Assembly (NCBI GenBank): GCA_965660625.1
Contig: CBFIAR010000008.1
Span: forward strand, 20,096 to 84,095
From: Glaciecola sp965660625
GTDB taxonomy: Bacteria; Pseudomonadota; Gammaproteobacteria; Enterobacterales; Alteromonadaceae
Reading direction: 5' to 3'
Length of the DNA stretch: 64,000 nucleotides
The notes below the pieces were generated by a model. The model ran no database searches. It was given only the letters and a program-made list of their open reading frames with translations, and was not told the origin of the DNA. The first letter of the stretch is position 1, and each line of letters starts with the position of its first letter. The translations under genes were made by a program, and so were the position numbers. This document shows positions 27,792 to 37,414 of this stretch, piece by piece.

Positions 27792-27953
27792 CCGAAATAG
27801 CTTCCTTGTTAGCTAACGCTATTTTTAGCGGTGCAGCGGTTTGTTACTTCTTTTGCATAAAACCAAGCTACTTTGCGCAGGCCTCTGGACAAAGATGGCG
27901 AAGAGGTCCAAAGGGCCGGAACGAATTAGACGCACCTATTTTACAAGCACGAG

Positions 27954-28370
27954 TCATGCGGCCAATTTCCAGACTGAAACACCCAGCATAGCCAAAAGTA
28001 CCACACAGCCAACCATGAAAAGGCGCATTCTCACTGGCACATAGTTTGAATACACGTGCACGTATGCATGAGCGTATCGGCTCACAACAAAGAACCAAGC
28101 CAAAACTACCGCAGCAGTTCCGACCGCGTGAAGACTGTGTAGAACCAAGCAAAGGACGTAGAAAAGCACCGGAACTTCAAATTGATTGGCAATATTGTTA
28201 GAAACTTTGACCACGTCTGCCGGCCATACCCGACTATCCAATGCCGCCTGTTGCCGGTTAACCTGGCCAGCTTTCACAGCCTTGGCCTTTCTCGCACCAA
28301 GCAAGATAAACATCGCTAAGGTCAGGAAAACCTGTGCTAAAACGGGCCAGAAGATATTGCTAGAACTCAT
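27954..28370 (-). CDS. MAPEG-family membrane protein
   Basis: A 138-residue protein with four membrane helices of the MAPEG family (membrane-associated proteins in eicosanoid and glutathione metabolism). Family features are an early FWPVLAQVFLT helix, the NNIANQFEVPVLFYVLCLV segment with the conserved Asn-x-x-E-x-P pattern, and YAHAYVHVYSNYVPVRM in helix 3-4. I use ATG 28370, preceded by TGAGGAGT, rather than 28406. Bacterial members are poorly characterised; glutathione-dependent activity is only inferred. Confidence 0.88.
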   Translation of the reverse strand: MSSSNIFWPVLAQVFLTLAMFILLGARKAKAVKAGQVNRQQAALDSRVWPADVVKVSNNIANQFEVPVLFYVLCLVLHSLHAVGTAAVVLAWFFVVSRYAHAYVHVYSNYVPVRMRLFMVGCVVLLAMLGVSVWKLAA

Positions 28371-28444
28371 CAGTGACTCCTCATATGTAGGCTCTCTTAG
28401 TATCATTTATGCAGGCGCGCTGAATGCAATCAACCGCGCCTTTG

Positions 28445-30931
28445 CTACATGTTTAACAGCGCTGAACGCGCATCTTCAAAACGCTGATACAGTCGCGGCA
28501 TTGGCTTGTCGCCATAGGCTTTCTTAGCTCGTATTTCCGCTGCATCTATTGCGCGAAGCAGTTCGCCAGCGGCTTTGGCTTTATCCGCTTTCGACGTGCT
28601 ACCAATCTGCTTTATCCAAATAGGTGATGAATGGGCAAACGGCCTTGCGTGCATACTCGGCCAGCTGTCGGCTCGCTGCTCGGATGCATAAGCCCGCGCA
28701 GCAACCCAGCCTCCCTCAGGCAAGTCTACTTGGCCTTGATAACTTTTTGTTTCACCACTCTTTATACTTGCGAGCGTTTGTACGACCTTTCCATTGACGA
28801 TAATTTCCACTTTTTCCAAAGCGACCGTACTTGCAAGAGTTAATGTGTAATTTTGCTTACCGCTGTCGCTCACATCGCCAGGCTTAGCGCCATTATCTAA
28901 TGAGAACGCTATCATCGGCCCCGTGCTTAAAAAACTTCTTCCAGCAAGTGCTCCAGCAAGAATGGGGTCGGCATCGCTATTTCCGTTCAGCGGGCGCACA
29001 TAAGCGCGACCTGTTCCCACAGCAGGGGTGCGATGAAAATCTATCCAAGTATCTGTGCCCGACATGGCAATGACAGGTTGGCCAATGTTGAGCAAGCGAT
29101 ACCAAAGTTCTGAGGTACCGAGAGGACTTGTCCATGCGCACACCAACTCTAATCCCATCTTAGGTTCTAGCACTCCATCTGATACAAGCTCTAAAGGGAT
29201 GCCGTTTATGTTACCTTCTGCAGAAAAAGGGTCTTCATCATCACCCACTGAATGTACATACGTGGCAAAGGCGCCCACTTTGTTGGCATAGGCGAAAACA
29301 TCTGCATTGGTCAAATCAGAGTCACCCAATGCCGGGTTATTTGGCCCAAAAAACCAAGGCGTAAAGGGTTCGGTGATATTGAGTAAGCCTATGTGCCCAT
29401 GAAAATGAGAGCGTACCTCTTGGCCCTGAACAACGGTATATGCATCTTGCGTTGTGCGTTTACCCACAATGTTGCTATCGATGAGGCGTTCCCATCGGTT
29501 CCAGGACATAGGTGAAAGCATATTGAGGTCCTCTCCCTGCATTTGCAGCAGAGCATCCTCATGGGAAGCGCGTTGGTGACCGTCACCATTAAGGTGACCA
29601 TGAAAATCTGCGGAATAATAACCCGCTTTGCTGCTATCCCAAATGGGTGCAAGCTCGATTTTGAGTTGCTCGGTCTTGGATTTTTTGACCTTCAGTGTTC
29701 GCGATACTAGATTCGTCAGTGGTCCGCGTGCAGCTAAAACTTTATATTCACCTGTTGGTAGGGTCAAACTCGTTGATTCGTCGACGTAAAAATAGGTACG
29801 CCCTGTTTGAGGGTCAACAAAAGTTGCGCCCTTTGGATTTGAAACAGGATGACCGTCGGCGGATACGATGGATATGCGGGCAGCCACAGGAGATCGCTGC
29901 CCATCAACTATAGAGATATCTAGCTGGCCAGAAGGTGCTTTGTAATCCCAAGTCATCACCTGAACTTCCTCCTGCTTGCTGCCATAGGTACTCATGCGCA
30001 TAAGTTGAAACTGACGATTATCGCTTAATTGAACGTAATAGATTTGATTGCCATCAGCACTAAATGCAGGCGTTAACGCAAAGCTAGTTCCAGTCGTTAA
30101 TCTTTTGGATACTCTTTGGTCGGACATATCCATGGTCCAAAGGTGGTAATCGTTGTCGATAGGTGCGCTATACACTAGTAAATCACGAGTTGGATGCACA
30201 TCACTCGTTAAGTGATAAGTAAGTGTTTGTGCTTTGATGATCGCATCAGTACCGGCTAAAAAATCGCGGTGTCTTAATACTCGATGCGCACCATCACCAT
30301 GCAAATATACTATCCCTTGTCCGCTAGCTAAACGCCTGACGTTTCGTTCCACCTGTTTTAAATTGCTAATTTCCTGCTGTGTTGCACTGGCAATTTCTCG
30401 CTGATATAGATTCAGAGATCCAGAAATTCCGCTGCTGTAATACAAGTACCGTCCGTCGGCGGAAAACTCAGGGTCGATGTCGATTGCAGTGCTATTAATG
30501 ACGGTTTCTTTACCGCTGTCTAACTCTTTGATAACGACTGCGGTATCGTCACCAAAATCACGAACAAACGTTAAGCGCTTGCCATTCACAGACCATCTTG
30601 GTCGCGAATCAACAGCGCCAGAATCAGTAAATCGTTTCGCCACTCGGCTTTCTAAGTTAAGCAGCCAAATCCAACCTTTCGATGCTATCGCAACTGTTTT
30701 GCCATCAGGCGAAGGAGCAGGATCGGTAATACCGAAGGTATGTATGGGCAACTCATGTTGCTCCAAATACAATTGGTGACCAAAATCATCTACTTTTGGA
30801 TAGTGATTGACCCACTGTGCAGAAGCCATTGTTGAAATCGCTAGCATAATCAATAATGCGACAAACACCGTTATTAATTTGCGCCAAGCTAGTTTTTCGA
30901 TTGAATTTGTATATGGAGTGTGAGGTCTCAT
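28445..30931 (-). CDS. Periplasmic TolB-like propeller fused to a CehA/McbA-type PHP metallohydrolase
   Basis: 828 residues from ATG 30931. A membrane or signal segment (about residues 18-37, ITVFVALLIMLAISTMASA) is followed by WD40-like beta-propeller repeats (DPAPSPDGKTVAI, SRPRWSVNGKRLTFV, DPEFSADGRYLYYSS, TPAFSADGNQIYYV) to about residue 330. A small beta domain comes next, then a PHP-like domain starting DFHGHLNGDG (about residue 442), whose D-x-H-x-H metal motif is of the CehA/McbA type. Downstream His residues (YTVVQGQEVRSHFHGH, YVHSVGDD) complete a likely metal site. The substrate is unknown. ATG 30970 is an alternative start but lies against a large hairpin. Confidence 0.78.
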   Translation of the reverse strand: MRPHTPYTNSIEKLAWRKLITVFVALLIMLAISTMASAQWVNHYPKVDDFGHQLYLEQHELPIHTFGITDPAPSPDGKTVAIASKGWIWLLNLESRVAKRFTDSGAVDSRPRWSVNGKRLTFVRDFGDDTAVVIKELDSGKETVINSTAIDIDPEFSADGRYLYYSSGISGSLNLYQREIASATQQEISNLKQVERNVRRLASGQGIVYLHGDGAHRVLRHRDFLAGTDAIIKAQTLTYHLTSDVHPTRDLLVYSAPIDNDYHLWTMDMSDQRVSKRLTTGTSFALTPAFSADGNQIYYVQLSDNRQFQLMRMSTYGSKQEEVQVMTWDYKAPSGQLDISIVDGQRSPVAARISIVSADGHPVSNPKGATFVDPQTGRTYFYVDESTSLTLPTGEYKVLAARGPLTNLVSRTLKVKKSKTEQLKIELAPIWDSSKAGYYSADFHGHLNGDGHQRASHEDALLQMQGEDLNMLSPMSWNRWERLIDSNIVGKRTTQDAYTVVQGQEVRSHFHGHIGLLNITEPFTPWFFGPNNPALGDSDLTNADVFAYANKVGAFATYVHSVGDDEDPFSAEGNINGIPLELVSDGVLEPKMGLELVCAWTSPLGTSELWYRLLNIGQPVIAMSGTDTWIDFHRTPAVGTGRAYVRPLNGNSDADPILAGALAGRSFLSTGPMIAFSLDNGAKPGDVSDSGKQNYTLTLASTVALEKVEIIVNGKVVQTLASIKSGETKSYQGQVDLPEGGWVAARAYASEQRADSWPSMHARPFAHSSPIWIKQIGSTSKADKAKAAGELLRAIDAAEIRAKKAYGDKPMPRLYQRFEDARSALLNM

Positions 30932-30974
30932 ACTTGATTGCTCTGATGGAGTTTTTATAATTACTAACATACAA

Positions 30975-31020
30975 ACATTGCCCCACCTTTACAAGCTGAG
31001 AAATAAAGGGGGGGCAGTGT
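30975..31020. other. Long intergenic hairpin between yegD-like and PHP-domain genes
   Basis: ACATTGCCCCACCTTTA (30975-30991) pairs with TAAAGGGGGGGCAGTGT (31004-31020) over 17 positions with one mismatch and one G-U pair, around a 12-nt loop. No T tract follows on the minus strand. It may terminate the upstream gene or mask the ribosome site of the 30970 start. Confidence 0.65.
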
Positions 31021-31035
31021 TAATTAATAGTCTAA

Positions 31036-32535
31036 TTATAGCCTAGCAGCCTGGATCGCCAACCCCTCGCAAACCGAATTGAAAGCATCCCCTTCTATTA
31101 ACGGTAAATTAGGCAACATCTCTTCAGTAAGTTGCTTACGCACGATGGGCGACAAGCTCATTCCACCTGTAATGAATAGCATTTCGGGTTCTTCACTGCT
31201 ATTTTCTAAGCATTCAACAACTAAGCGCTTTACGCGGCTTAACCAAGATTTCATAGAACGATTCAAGTCTTCGACCGACAAGTCAACGTCATAATCGGCC
31301 TCGATATAATGCAGTGGCAAGGTAATTTCATCTTTAGAAGAAAGCATCTCTTTGGCTAAACGAGAAGAGTTGACCAAGCGTGCTGAAAGTTTGTCTTCTT
31401 GCACTGTTAACAGGCGTCCCAAAAGCTTGGGCTCTTTAATGATCGACATCGTTTGTGCAATATCCAAACCATATTCATCGGAGAAAAACTTATTGAGCTT
31501 GGGAATATCATCCACCGCACACATATCAGAAAAATAGGTGGGTGGCACAGGCAGACCATTAGTCATCTTCAAGTCTTGGCCCATTGTTGGCGCAATTGAC
31601 TTCACAATTAAGTTTTTATCACACTCCATACCGCCAATTCGCGCACCTGTAACTGACATAACATCCTGCTGACGATTTAGATTGGTGCGCTTTTCGGGTG
31701 ACAACTTAATACAGCAAATATCGGTAGTACCACCACCAATATCGACCACTAATACATTGGTTGGTTTGGCTAAATTGGGTTCAATTTTATAGGCAGCTGC
31801 AATCGGTTCTTCTAAGAATTCAACATGCGCAAAACCTGCCGCTTTAGCCGCTTCCGTCATGATGTCAATTGCTTGGTTATTGCCTTCTTCGCCTCTGGTG
31901 CCATGAAACTTAACAGGCCGACCTATAACGGCAGTATCCACTGTTTTATTTAACTGTTGCTCTGCGCTTTGGCGGAAGTAAGCCAACTGTTTTGCAATCA
32001 TGCCAACGAATGCCGCTTTTTGACCCGGCACCAGATGCGCACCAAGAAAGTTTTTTGGCGAATAAATCAGGCGTCCTTTGTCAGGCGTTTTGAGGTATCG
32101 TTTAAATCCCTCTTCGCCAAACGCAAACCCCCCAGTTTCGACAAGTTGATGTAAAGACAAGTCTTGTACAGTCATATATTTAAGTAGCAGCTGAATAGCT
32201 TGGCGCTGTAATACCGGTTTGTTGTGATATTGCGCACGCAGGTCGTCAATTTTTTCACTAAAAACTCGCTGCTCTCGCGGGTCCTTGGCTTCGTAGTAAC
32301 TATTTTTGGCTTTTTCAAGTTGGTCATTAATAGCACGCTGAATTTGCGATACTTTAGCCTCAATGGCAGACACTGGCGGACGCGGCAGTTCATCTTTGTA
32401 ATACACAAAAACGGAAGAACGAATTTTATTTGATTGTTCAACATTGGGGTCGAGTTTGATGAAGTGGTGCTGCTTCCCATCAAAATATACAACCTCTGAA
32501 TTTGATGTACCGTAGTCTATGCCTATTGCTGCCAT
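31036..32535 (-). CDS. yegD: Hsp70-family protein, YegD-like
   Basis: A 499-residue actin/Hsp70-fold ATPase without a substrate-binding domain, like E. coli YegD. Phosphate loop 1 is GIDYGTSNS (residues 4-12), connected motifs are AVIGRPVKF and LEEPIAAAYKIE, phosphate loop 2 is VVDIGGGTTDI, and the adenosine motif is LFITGGMSLSP near the C-terminus. An inserted helical segment (about residues 60-100) accounts for the extra length over E. coli. The cellular role is not established. Confidence 0.9.
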   Translation of the reverse strand: MAAIGIDYGTSNSEVVYFDGKQHHFIKLDPNVEQSNKIRSSVFVYYKDELPRPPVSAIEAKVSQIQRAINDQLEKAKNSYYEAKDPREQRVFSEKIDDLRAQYHNKPVLQRQAIQLLLKYMTVQDLSLHQLVETGGFAFGEEGFKRYLKTPDKGRLIYSPKNFLGAHLVPGQKAAFVGMIAKQLAYFRQSAEQQLNKTVDTAVIGRPVKFHGTRGEEGNNQAIDIMTEAAKAAGFAHVEFLEEPIAAAYKIEPNLAKPTNVLVVDIGGGTTDICCIKLSPEKRTNLNRQQDVMSVTGARIGGMECDKNLIVKSIAPTMGQDLKMTNGLPVPPTYFSDMCAVDDIPKLNKFFSDEYGLDIAQTMSIIKEPKLLGRLLTVQEDKLSARLVNSSRLAKEMLSSKDEITLPLHYIEADYDVDLSVEDLNRSMKSWLSRVKRLVVECLENSSEEPEMLFITGGMSLSPIVRKQLTEEMLPNLPLIEGDAFNSVCEGLAIQAARL

Positions 32536-32835
32536 CTTTGTCCTGAGCTATTAAAAAAGAGACCGCGGATTGTAGAGTAAAAATATGTGCAATTCACTAG
32601 TTGATTTCCACATATGCGCAGTTTGTAAGTTTGAATCATGAAACACGGCAATATTTCATCCTCTTTGGGTTCATGTGGTTCTTTTAATACTAGACCACCA
32701 GTGACTTATTGCTAATGTCCATCGAAAGTACTGGCTGCAAACCCCATCCCAAAGTCGCATTGTACATTCGGCTATTAATGCCAATAGTAGGGGTATATGA
32801 TTGAGCAAAAGTGCCTTCTTTTCAGGAGAATATAA
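32536..32835. other. Divergent intergenic region yegD / hydroxyacid dehydrogenase
   Basis: 300 bp without a credible gene. It should hold the promoters of both divergent genes, and an AGGAGA ribosome site sits just before 32836. No clear operator, riboswitch or repeat was found. Confidence 0.6.
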
Positions 32836-33981
32836 ATGCGTTTGAAGCACTGCCATAATTTTCAAGATTTTCGTTTATTAGCGAAAAAGCGTTTACCCAG
32901 CCCAATCTTTAATTACATTGACGGTGGCGCCGACGACGAAACAACCTACAGACGCAACACTGCCGCATTCGACACCTGTGACCTAGTGCCAAGCGTATTA
33001 CAGGGGGTCAGAGACGTTGATTTATCAGTCACCGTCATGGGACAAAAGCTCGCGATGCCGGTTTATTGCTCCCCTACAGCCCTGCAACGCTTATTTCACC
33101 ACCAAGGTGAGCGAGCAGTAGCAGCAGCCGCGGAAAAATATGGCACCATGTTCGGCGTAAGCTCCCTAGGCACTGTCAGTATTGAAGAAATAGCAAAGCA
33201 AACTAGCACTCCGCAGGTGTATCAATTCTATTTTCATAAAGACCGAGAACTGAACTCGGTCATGATGCAGCGTGCCAAAGCTGCCGGCGTAAAAGTCATG
33301 ATGCTTACCGTCGATTCGATTACCGGTGGCAACCGTGAACGCGACCTTCGCACCGGTTTTTCGATTCCTTTCAAATTAACGTTAGGCGGTATGCTGCAGT
33401 TTGCGATTAAGCCGATGTGGGGCATCAACTATGTCACACATGAATCTTTTAAATTGCCACAGCTCGAAGATCACGTAGATATGAGCAATGGCGCAACATC
33501 AATTGGTGGCTATTTCACCGACATGCTCGACCCTTCGTTGAATTGGAAAGATGTCGAGGCCATGGTGAAAGAATGGGACGGTGAATTTTGTTTGAAAGGC
33601 ATCATGAGCAAAGAAGATGCACGTCGCGCCATCAAAATTGGTTGCACTGGCATTGTTATTTCAAATCACGGCGGCAGACAGCTTGACGGTTCACGCAGTT
33701 CCTTTGACCAACTCAAAGAAATCATGGACGAAGTGGGCGATGAAATTGATGTGTTATTTGACAGTGGCGTGCAGCGTGGAACCCACGTACTTAAAGCATT
33801 ATCGCTGGGTGCGAAAGCAGTGGGTATTGGCCGCATGTATCTATATCCGCTAGCAGCAGCAGGACAACCCGGCGTTGAAAGAGCACTCGACTTAATGCAC
33901 AAAGAGCTTGAACGCGGAATGAAATTAATGGGAAAAACGGCAATCAAGCAACTAAATCGCAATAACTTGCGGTTTCGTTAA
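32836..33981 (+). CDS. lldD: FMN-dependent alpha-hydroxyacid dehydrogenase (L-lactate dehydrogenase family)
   Basis: A 381-residue TIM-barrel flavoprotein that oxidises L-2-hydroxyacids, most likely L-lactate to pyruvate with electrons passed to quinones. Features are FNYIDGGADDETT at the N-terminus, the FMN region MPVYCSPTALQRL, YQFYFHKD, MLTVDSITGGNRERDLR, the catalytic His in SNHGGRQLDGS, and DSGVQRGTHVLKALSLGAKAVGIGR. The canonical LldD is slightly longer (396 aa), so lactate specificity is probable rather than certain. No lactate permease or regulator is adjacent. Confidence 0.85.
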   Translation: MRLKHCHNFQDFRLLAKKRLPSPIFNYIDGGADDETTYRRNTAAFDTCDLVPSVLQGVRDVDLSVTVMGQKLAMPVYCSPTALQRLFHHQGERAVAAAAEKYGTMFGVSSLGTVSIEEIAKQTSTPQVYQFYFHKDRELNSVMMQRAKAAGVKVMMLTVDSITGGNRERDLRTGFSIPFKLTLGGMLQFAIKPMWGINYVTHESFKLPQLEDHVDMSNGATSIGGYFTDMLDPSLNWKDVEAMVKEWDGEFCLKGIMSKEDARRAIKIGCTGIVISNHGGRQLDGSRSSFDQLKEIMDEVGDEIDVLFDSGVQRGTHVLKALSLGAKAVGIGRMYLYPLAAAGQPGVERALDLMHKELERGMKLMGKTAIKQLNRNNLRFR

Positions 33982-34013
33982 TAACAACATCATAGTGTAT
34001 AAAAGCATAAAGA

Positions 34014-34029
34014 CTGTATAAACGCACAG
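34014..34029 (+). promoter_or_regulatory. LexA (SOS) box upstream of uvrD
   Basis: CTGTATAAACGCACAG matches the gammaproteobacterial LexA consensus CTGT-N8-ACAG exactly. It lies 50 bp before the uvrD start and just upstream of a TATACT -10-like hexamer (34039-34044), the expected place for repression. Confidence 0.88.
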
Positions 34030-34078
34030 CTTTATTGCTATACTTCGCGCATCTAACGCAAAGTAAAAAAGAAATGTA

Positions 34079-36250
34079 ATGGACGTAACTCGACTACTCG
34101 AAGATCTTAACGACAAGCAACGTGAAGCTGTTGCAGCGCCCGCGCAAGACATGTTGATTTTAGCTGGCGCAGGTAGCGGTAAAACCAGAGTATTGGTGCA
34201 TCGCATTGCTTGGTTAATGGAAGTGGAGTCAGTTGCGCCTTACAGCATTTTAGCCGTGACTTTTACTAATAAAGCCGCGCGTGAAATGCGTGGTCGCGTT
34301 GAACGTTTAATGGGCCAACCCATGAACACTATGTGGATTGGCACCTTCCATGGCTTAGCTCATCGTCTGTTGCGTTCGCATTACGAAGAAGCTGGTTTAC
34401 CTGAAAATTTTCAAATACTCGATTCGGACGATCAGTACCGATTAATCAAACGTTTATTAAAGTCGATGAACTTAGACGAAAAGCACTGGCCGCCAAAACA
34501 AATTCAGTGGTACATAAACGGTAATAAAGACGAAGGCTTGCGTTCAAAGCATATTGAAACCCACGGCGACCACACTCAGCAAAAAATGAAGGAAATTTAT
34601 GCTGCTTATGAGCAAACTTGTCAACGCTCAGGCTTGATCGATTTTGCAGAACTACTGTTAAGAGCCCACGAACTTTGGGCTAACAATCCTAAGGTTTTAC
34701 AACATTATCAAAAGCGCTTCCGAGCGGTTCTTGTAGACGAGTTTCAAGACACAAACAACATTCAATATGCATGGTTAAAACTGCTTGCATGTGACAACAA
34801 CAACATGATGATTGTGGGTGATGACGACCAATCAATTTATGGCTGGCGCGGCGCGAACGTTCAGAATATCTCGCACTTCTTGCGCGACTATCCTGCAGCA
34901 GACACGATCAAACTTGAGCAAAACTACCGTTCTACCTCCAACATTCTAAACGCTGCTAACGCGGTGATTGGCCATAACCCTGGCCGCCTAGGCAAAGAAT
35001 TATGGACCGAAGATAGTGAAGGCGAAAAAATTGCGCTATACGCTGGTTTCAATGACTTAGATGAAGCCCGCTTCATTATTTCGCAGATTAAAACCTACTA
35101 CGAACAAGGCGCTGCCCTTAGCGATTGCGCCATCCTGTATCGCAATAACGCGCAATCTCGAGTTCTGGAAGAAGCCTTACTACATGAAGGTTTAGCTTAC
35201 CGAATTTATGGCGGCTTACGCTTCTTCGAACGACAAGAAATTAAAGATGCGCTAGCTTATTTGCGCTTAATTAATCAGCCAATTGATGATGCCGCATTTG
35301 AACGCGTAGTCAATACGCCAACACGCGGCATGGGTGACAAAACGCTCTCAAACTTACGCGTATTTGCACGAGAAAATGATATTTCGATGTGGCAGGCCAG
35401 CAGTAAAATGCTTGCACAAAACATGTTTTCCGGGCGCGCAGCGAATGCACTTAAGAGCTTTGTAGAGATGATCCTACAAATGACGCAGGACGTGAAAGAC
35501 CTGCCTCTTGAGAAAAAGGCCGACCACGCCATTAAGCATTCTGGTTTATACGCCATGTATCAGGCTGAAAAAGGTGAAAAAGCCAAAGCGCGAGTAGAAA
35601 ACTTAGAAGAATTAGTCACTGCTTGCAAACAATATGAAATTCCTGAGGAAGCCGAAGAAATGAGCCCCTTGTCTGCATTTTTAGCACATGCGTCGCTAGA
35701 AGCAGGTGACGCTCAAGCGGATGCAAATCAAGATGCTGTGCAAATGATGACAATTCACAGTGCAAAAGGTCTAGAGTTTCCATTTGTTACATTGGCCGGC
35801 GTCGAAGAAGGCATGTTCCCAAGTCAAATGAGCAATGACGAGCCCGGTAAATTAGAAGAAGAGCGTCGCCTTTGTTATGTAGGTATGACTCGCGCCATGC
35901 AAAAGCTGCTTATCACCTATGCTGAAACTCGTCGTTTGTACGGCCAAGATAAATATCACACGCCATCGCGATTTATTCGCGAAATACCCGGTGACTTTAT
36001 CGAAGAAATTAGGCTTCGAACGCAAATAAAACAGCCTGTTCACAATCGCTTCAGCGGCGCTACCTCGCATGCTGCGTTTCAAGAGAGTGGATTTAAGTTA
36101 GGTGAGCGCGTTGAACATAAGAAATTTGGCGAAGGCACTGTGCTGAATTACGAAGGTTCGGGGGAACACGCGCGGGTTCACGTGAACTTTGACACGGTAG
36201 GCACTAAGATTTTAATGTTAGCGTATGCCAAATTAAGTAAGATGGGATAA
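34079..36250 (+). CDS. uvrD: DNA helicase II
   Basis: SF1A 3'-5' helicase acting in excision and mismatch repair. At 723 residues it equals E. coli UvrD (720). Motif I is AGAGSGKTRVL (about residues 29-39), Walker B is VDEFQDTN, motif III is VGDDDQSIYGWRGA, motif IV is LEQNYRS, and motifs V/VI are MTIHSAKGLEF and YVGMTRA. A C-terminal Tudor-like tail (VEHKKFGEGTVLNYEG) that binds UvrB or RNA polymerase in homologues is present. It has its own LexA box. In E. coli uvrD follows yigB; here it has moved away. Confidence 0.97.
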   Translation: MDVTRLLEDLNDKQREAVAAPAQDMLILAGAGSGKTRVLVHRIAWLMEVESVAPYSILAVTFTNKAAREMRGRVERLMGQPMNTMWIGTFHGLAHRLLRSHYEEAGLPENFQILDSDDQYRLIKRLLKSMNLDEKHWPPKQIQWYINGNKDEGLRSKHIETHGDHTQQKMKEIYAAYEQTCQRSGLIDFAELLLRAHELWANNPKVLQHYQKRFRAVLVDEFQDTNNIQYAWLKLLACDNNNMMIVGDDDQSIYGWRGANVQNISHFLRDYPAADTIKLEQNYRSTSNILNAANAVIGHNPGRLGKELWTEDSEGEKIALYAGFNDLDEARFIISQIKTYYEQGAALSDCAILYRNNAQSRVLEEALLHEGLAYRIYGGLRFFERQEIKDALAYLRLINQPIDDAAFERVVNTPTRGMGDKTLSNLRVFARENDISMWQASSKMLAQNMFSGRAANALKSFVEMILQMTQDVKDLPLEKKADHAIKHSGLYAMYQAEKGEKAKARVENLEELVTACKQYEIPEEAEEMSPLSAFLAHASLEAGDAQADANQDAVQMMTIHSAKGLEFPFVTLAGVEEGMFPSQMSNDEPGKLEEERRLCYVGMTRAMQKLLITYAETRRLYGQDKYHTPSRFIREIPGDFIEEIRLRTQIKQPVHNRFSGATSHAAFQESGFKLGERVEHKKFGEGTVLNYEGSGEHARVHVNFDTVGTKILMLAYAKLSKMG

Positions 36251-36267
36251 CACTAAAAGACAAAGAT

Positions 36268-37413
36268 TTATGTCTGTTCCTGCAACCATCGGATGACACT
36301 TTTTTGATCGCCTCTAAATACGACGCGGTCTTTGCGTTTATCTAGTTGATAAAGATACATAGGGTCATAATAACCAACCGTAATGGCTCTTAACCAATCT
36401 CGATGACTGCTGAAGTTATCTGTGTGTTGGCGTTGAATGGCCGACGTTATCATTGCTATTATTTCATTAGTGCGTTGATTACCGAGGCGCTTTTTGAGTC
36501 TCAGTAAGCTTTCTATTAAATAGTCCGAAAAGGCTTGTTCGACAACATCTTTGAGGTCGGTAGTTTGTCGCCCTGTTTCTTCTAAAGCTTTGCCTTGATA
36601 ATACGCGATAGTATCTGCATAACGCTGAACCACATACTCTTGCCATAATTTTTCAATTCGCTCTTCAATGGATAAATCAATAACAACCATATCGCTCGCA
36701 GACATCGCATCATTGAGCGCATCAGGCAAATGGCGGCCTCCTATGTTGCGACTTTCGTCCTCTAGGATGATGCCTTGCTTTGGATAATTTTCACATACCT
36801 TAAGTAACGCCAAGATAAGATTGTTTTCAAAATCAATCTGCGATGGCTGCTCATTCAAAGGACGGCCAAAACTTGAGCCCTTGTGATTGGCGTGACCTTC
36901 CAGATCAATGCTGGTATGCAGCGTTTTAATAATATCTGTTTTGCCAGTGCCGGTCATGCCCGACAGGAGAGTAAAACGTTCTGTACGACATGCGTCGTCC
37001 AAATACTGCAGCAAAAACGTGCGTAACGACTTATAGCCACCCTCTATGCGTGTGCAGTTAATACCAATATCGGCTAACCACTGTTGACTAATTTGAGACC
37101 GCAGACCACCACGAGCACAATACAACACAACATTAGGATGTTGCTCAATGAATTGCTTCCAAGCGTTGACACGCTGAGTTTTCTTACTACCGTTAACTAA
37201 CTCGTTGCCTAACTCAATCGCTGACTGCTGACCTTCTTCTTTGTAACAAATACCAATAAGATGACGCTCTGCATCATTGATAAAAGGTAAATTGACTGCT
37301 GAGGGCAATGCACCTTTCGCAAACTCTGCAGCAGCACGCACATCAATCATCGGTGTTTGTTGCAGCAGTAATTCTCGGTAAGCATTGCTCGTTGGTAAAT
37401 CAGTTGTGTTCAA
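36268..37413 (-). CDS. selU: tRNA 2-selenouridine synthase
   Basis: Replaces sulfur by selenium at the wobble 2-thiouridine of tRNAs, using selenophosphate (also called MnmH/YbbB). The 381-residue protein has a rhodanese domain with the catalytic Cys99 in YCARGGLRSQ, then a P-loop SGMTGTGKT (residues 151-159). It starts 1 bp after the stop of selD, so selenophosphate synthase and its user form an operon. It converges on uvrD with a 17-bp gap. Confidence 0.95.
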   Translation of the reverse strand: MNTTDLPTSNAYRELLLQQTPMIDVRAAAEFAKGALPSAVNLPFINDAERHLIGICYKEEGQQSAIELGNELVNGSKKTQRVNAWKQFIEQHPNVVLYCARGGLRSQISQQWLADIGINCTRIEGGYKSLRTFLLQYLDDACRTERFTLLSGMTGTGKTDIIKTLHTSIDLEGHANHKGSSFGRPLNEQPSQIDFENNLILALLKVCENYPKQGIILEDESRNIGGRHLPDALNDAMSASDMVVIDLSIEERIEKLWQEYVVQRYADTIAYYQGKALEETGRQTTDLKDVVEQAFSDYLIESLLRLKKRLGNQRTNEIIAMITSAIQRQHTDNFSSHRDWLRAITVGYYDPMYLYQLDKRKDRVVFRGDQKSVIRWLQEQT

Positions 37414-37414
37414 A

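Noticed and set aside
27806..27991. Possible integron attC-like site and short ORF upstream of the desaturase
   Set aside because: GTTAGCTAAC does not match GTTRRRY/RYYYAAC cores with proper spacing, and the ORF overlaps the MAPEG gene antisense.
33001..33020. GGGGGTCAGAG resembling the REPIN core
   Set aside because: Lies inside the hydroxyacid dehydrogenase coding region and has no inverted partner; chance match.
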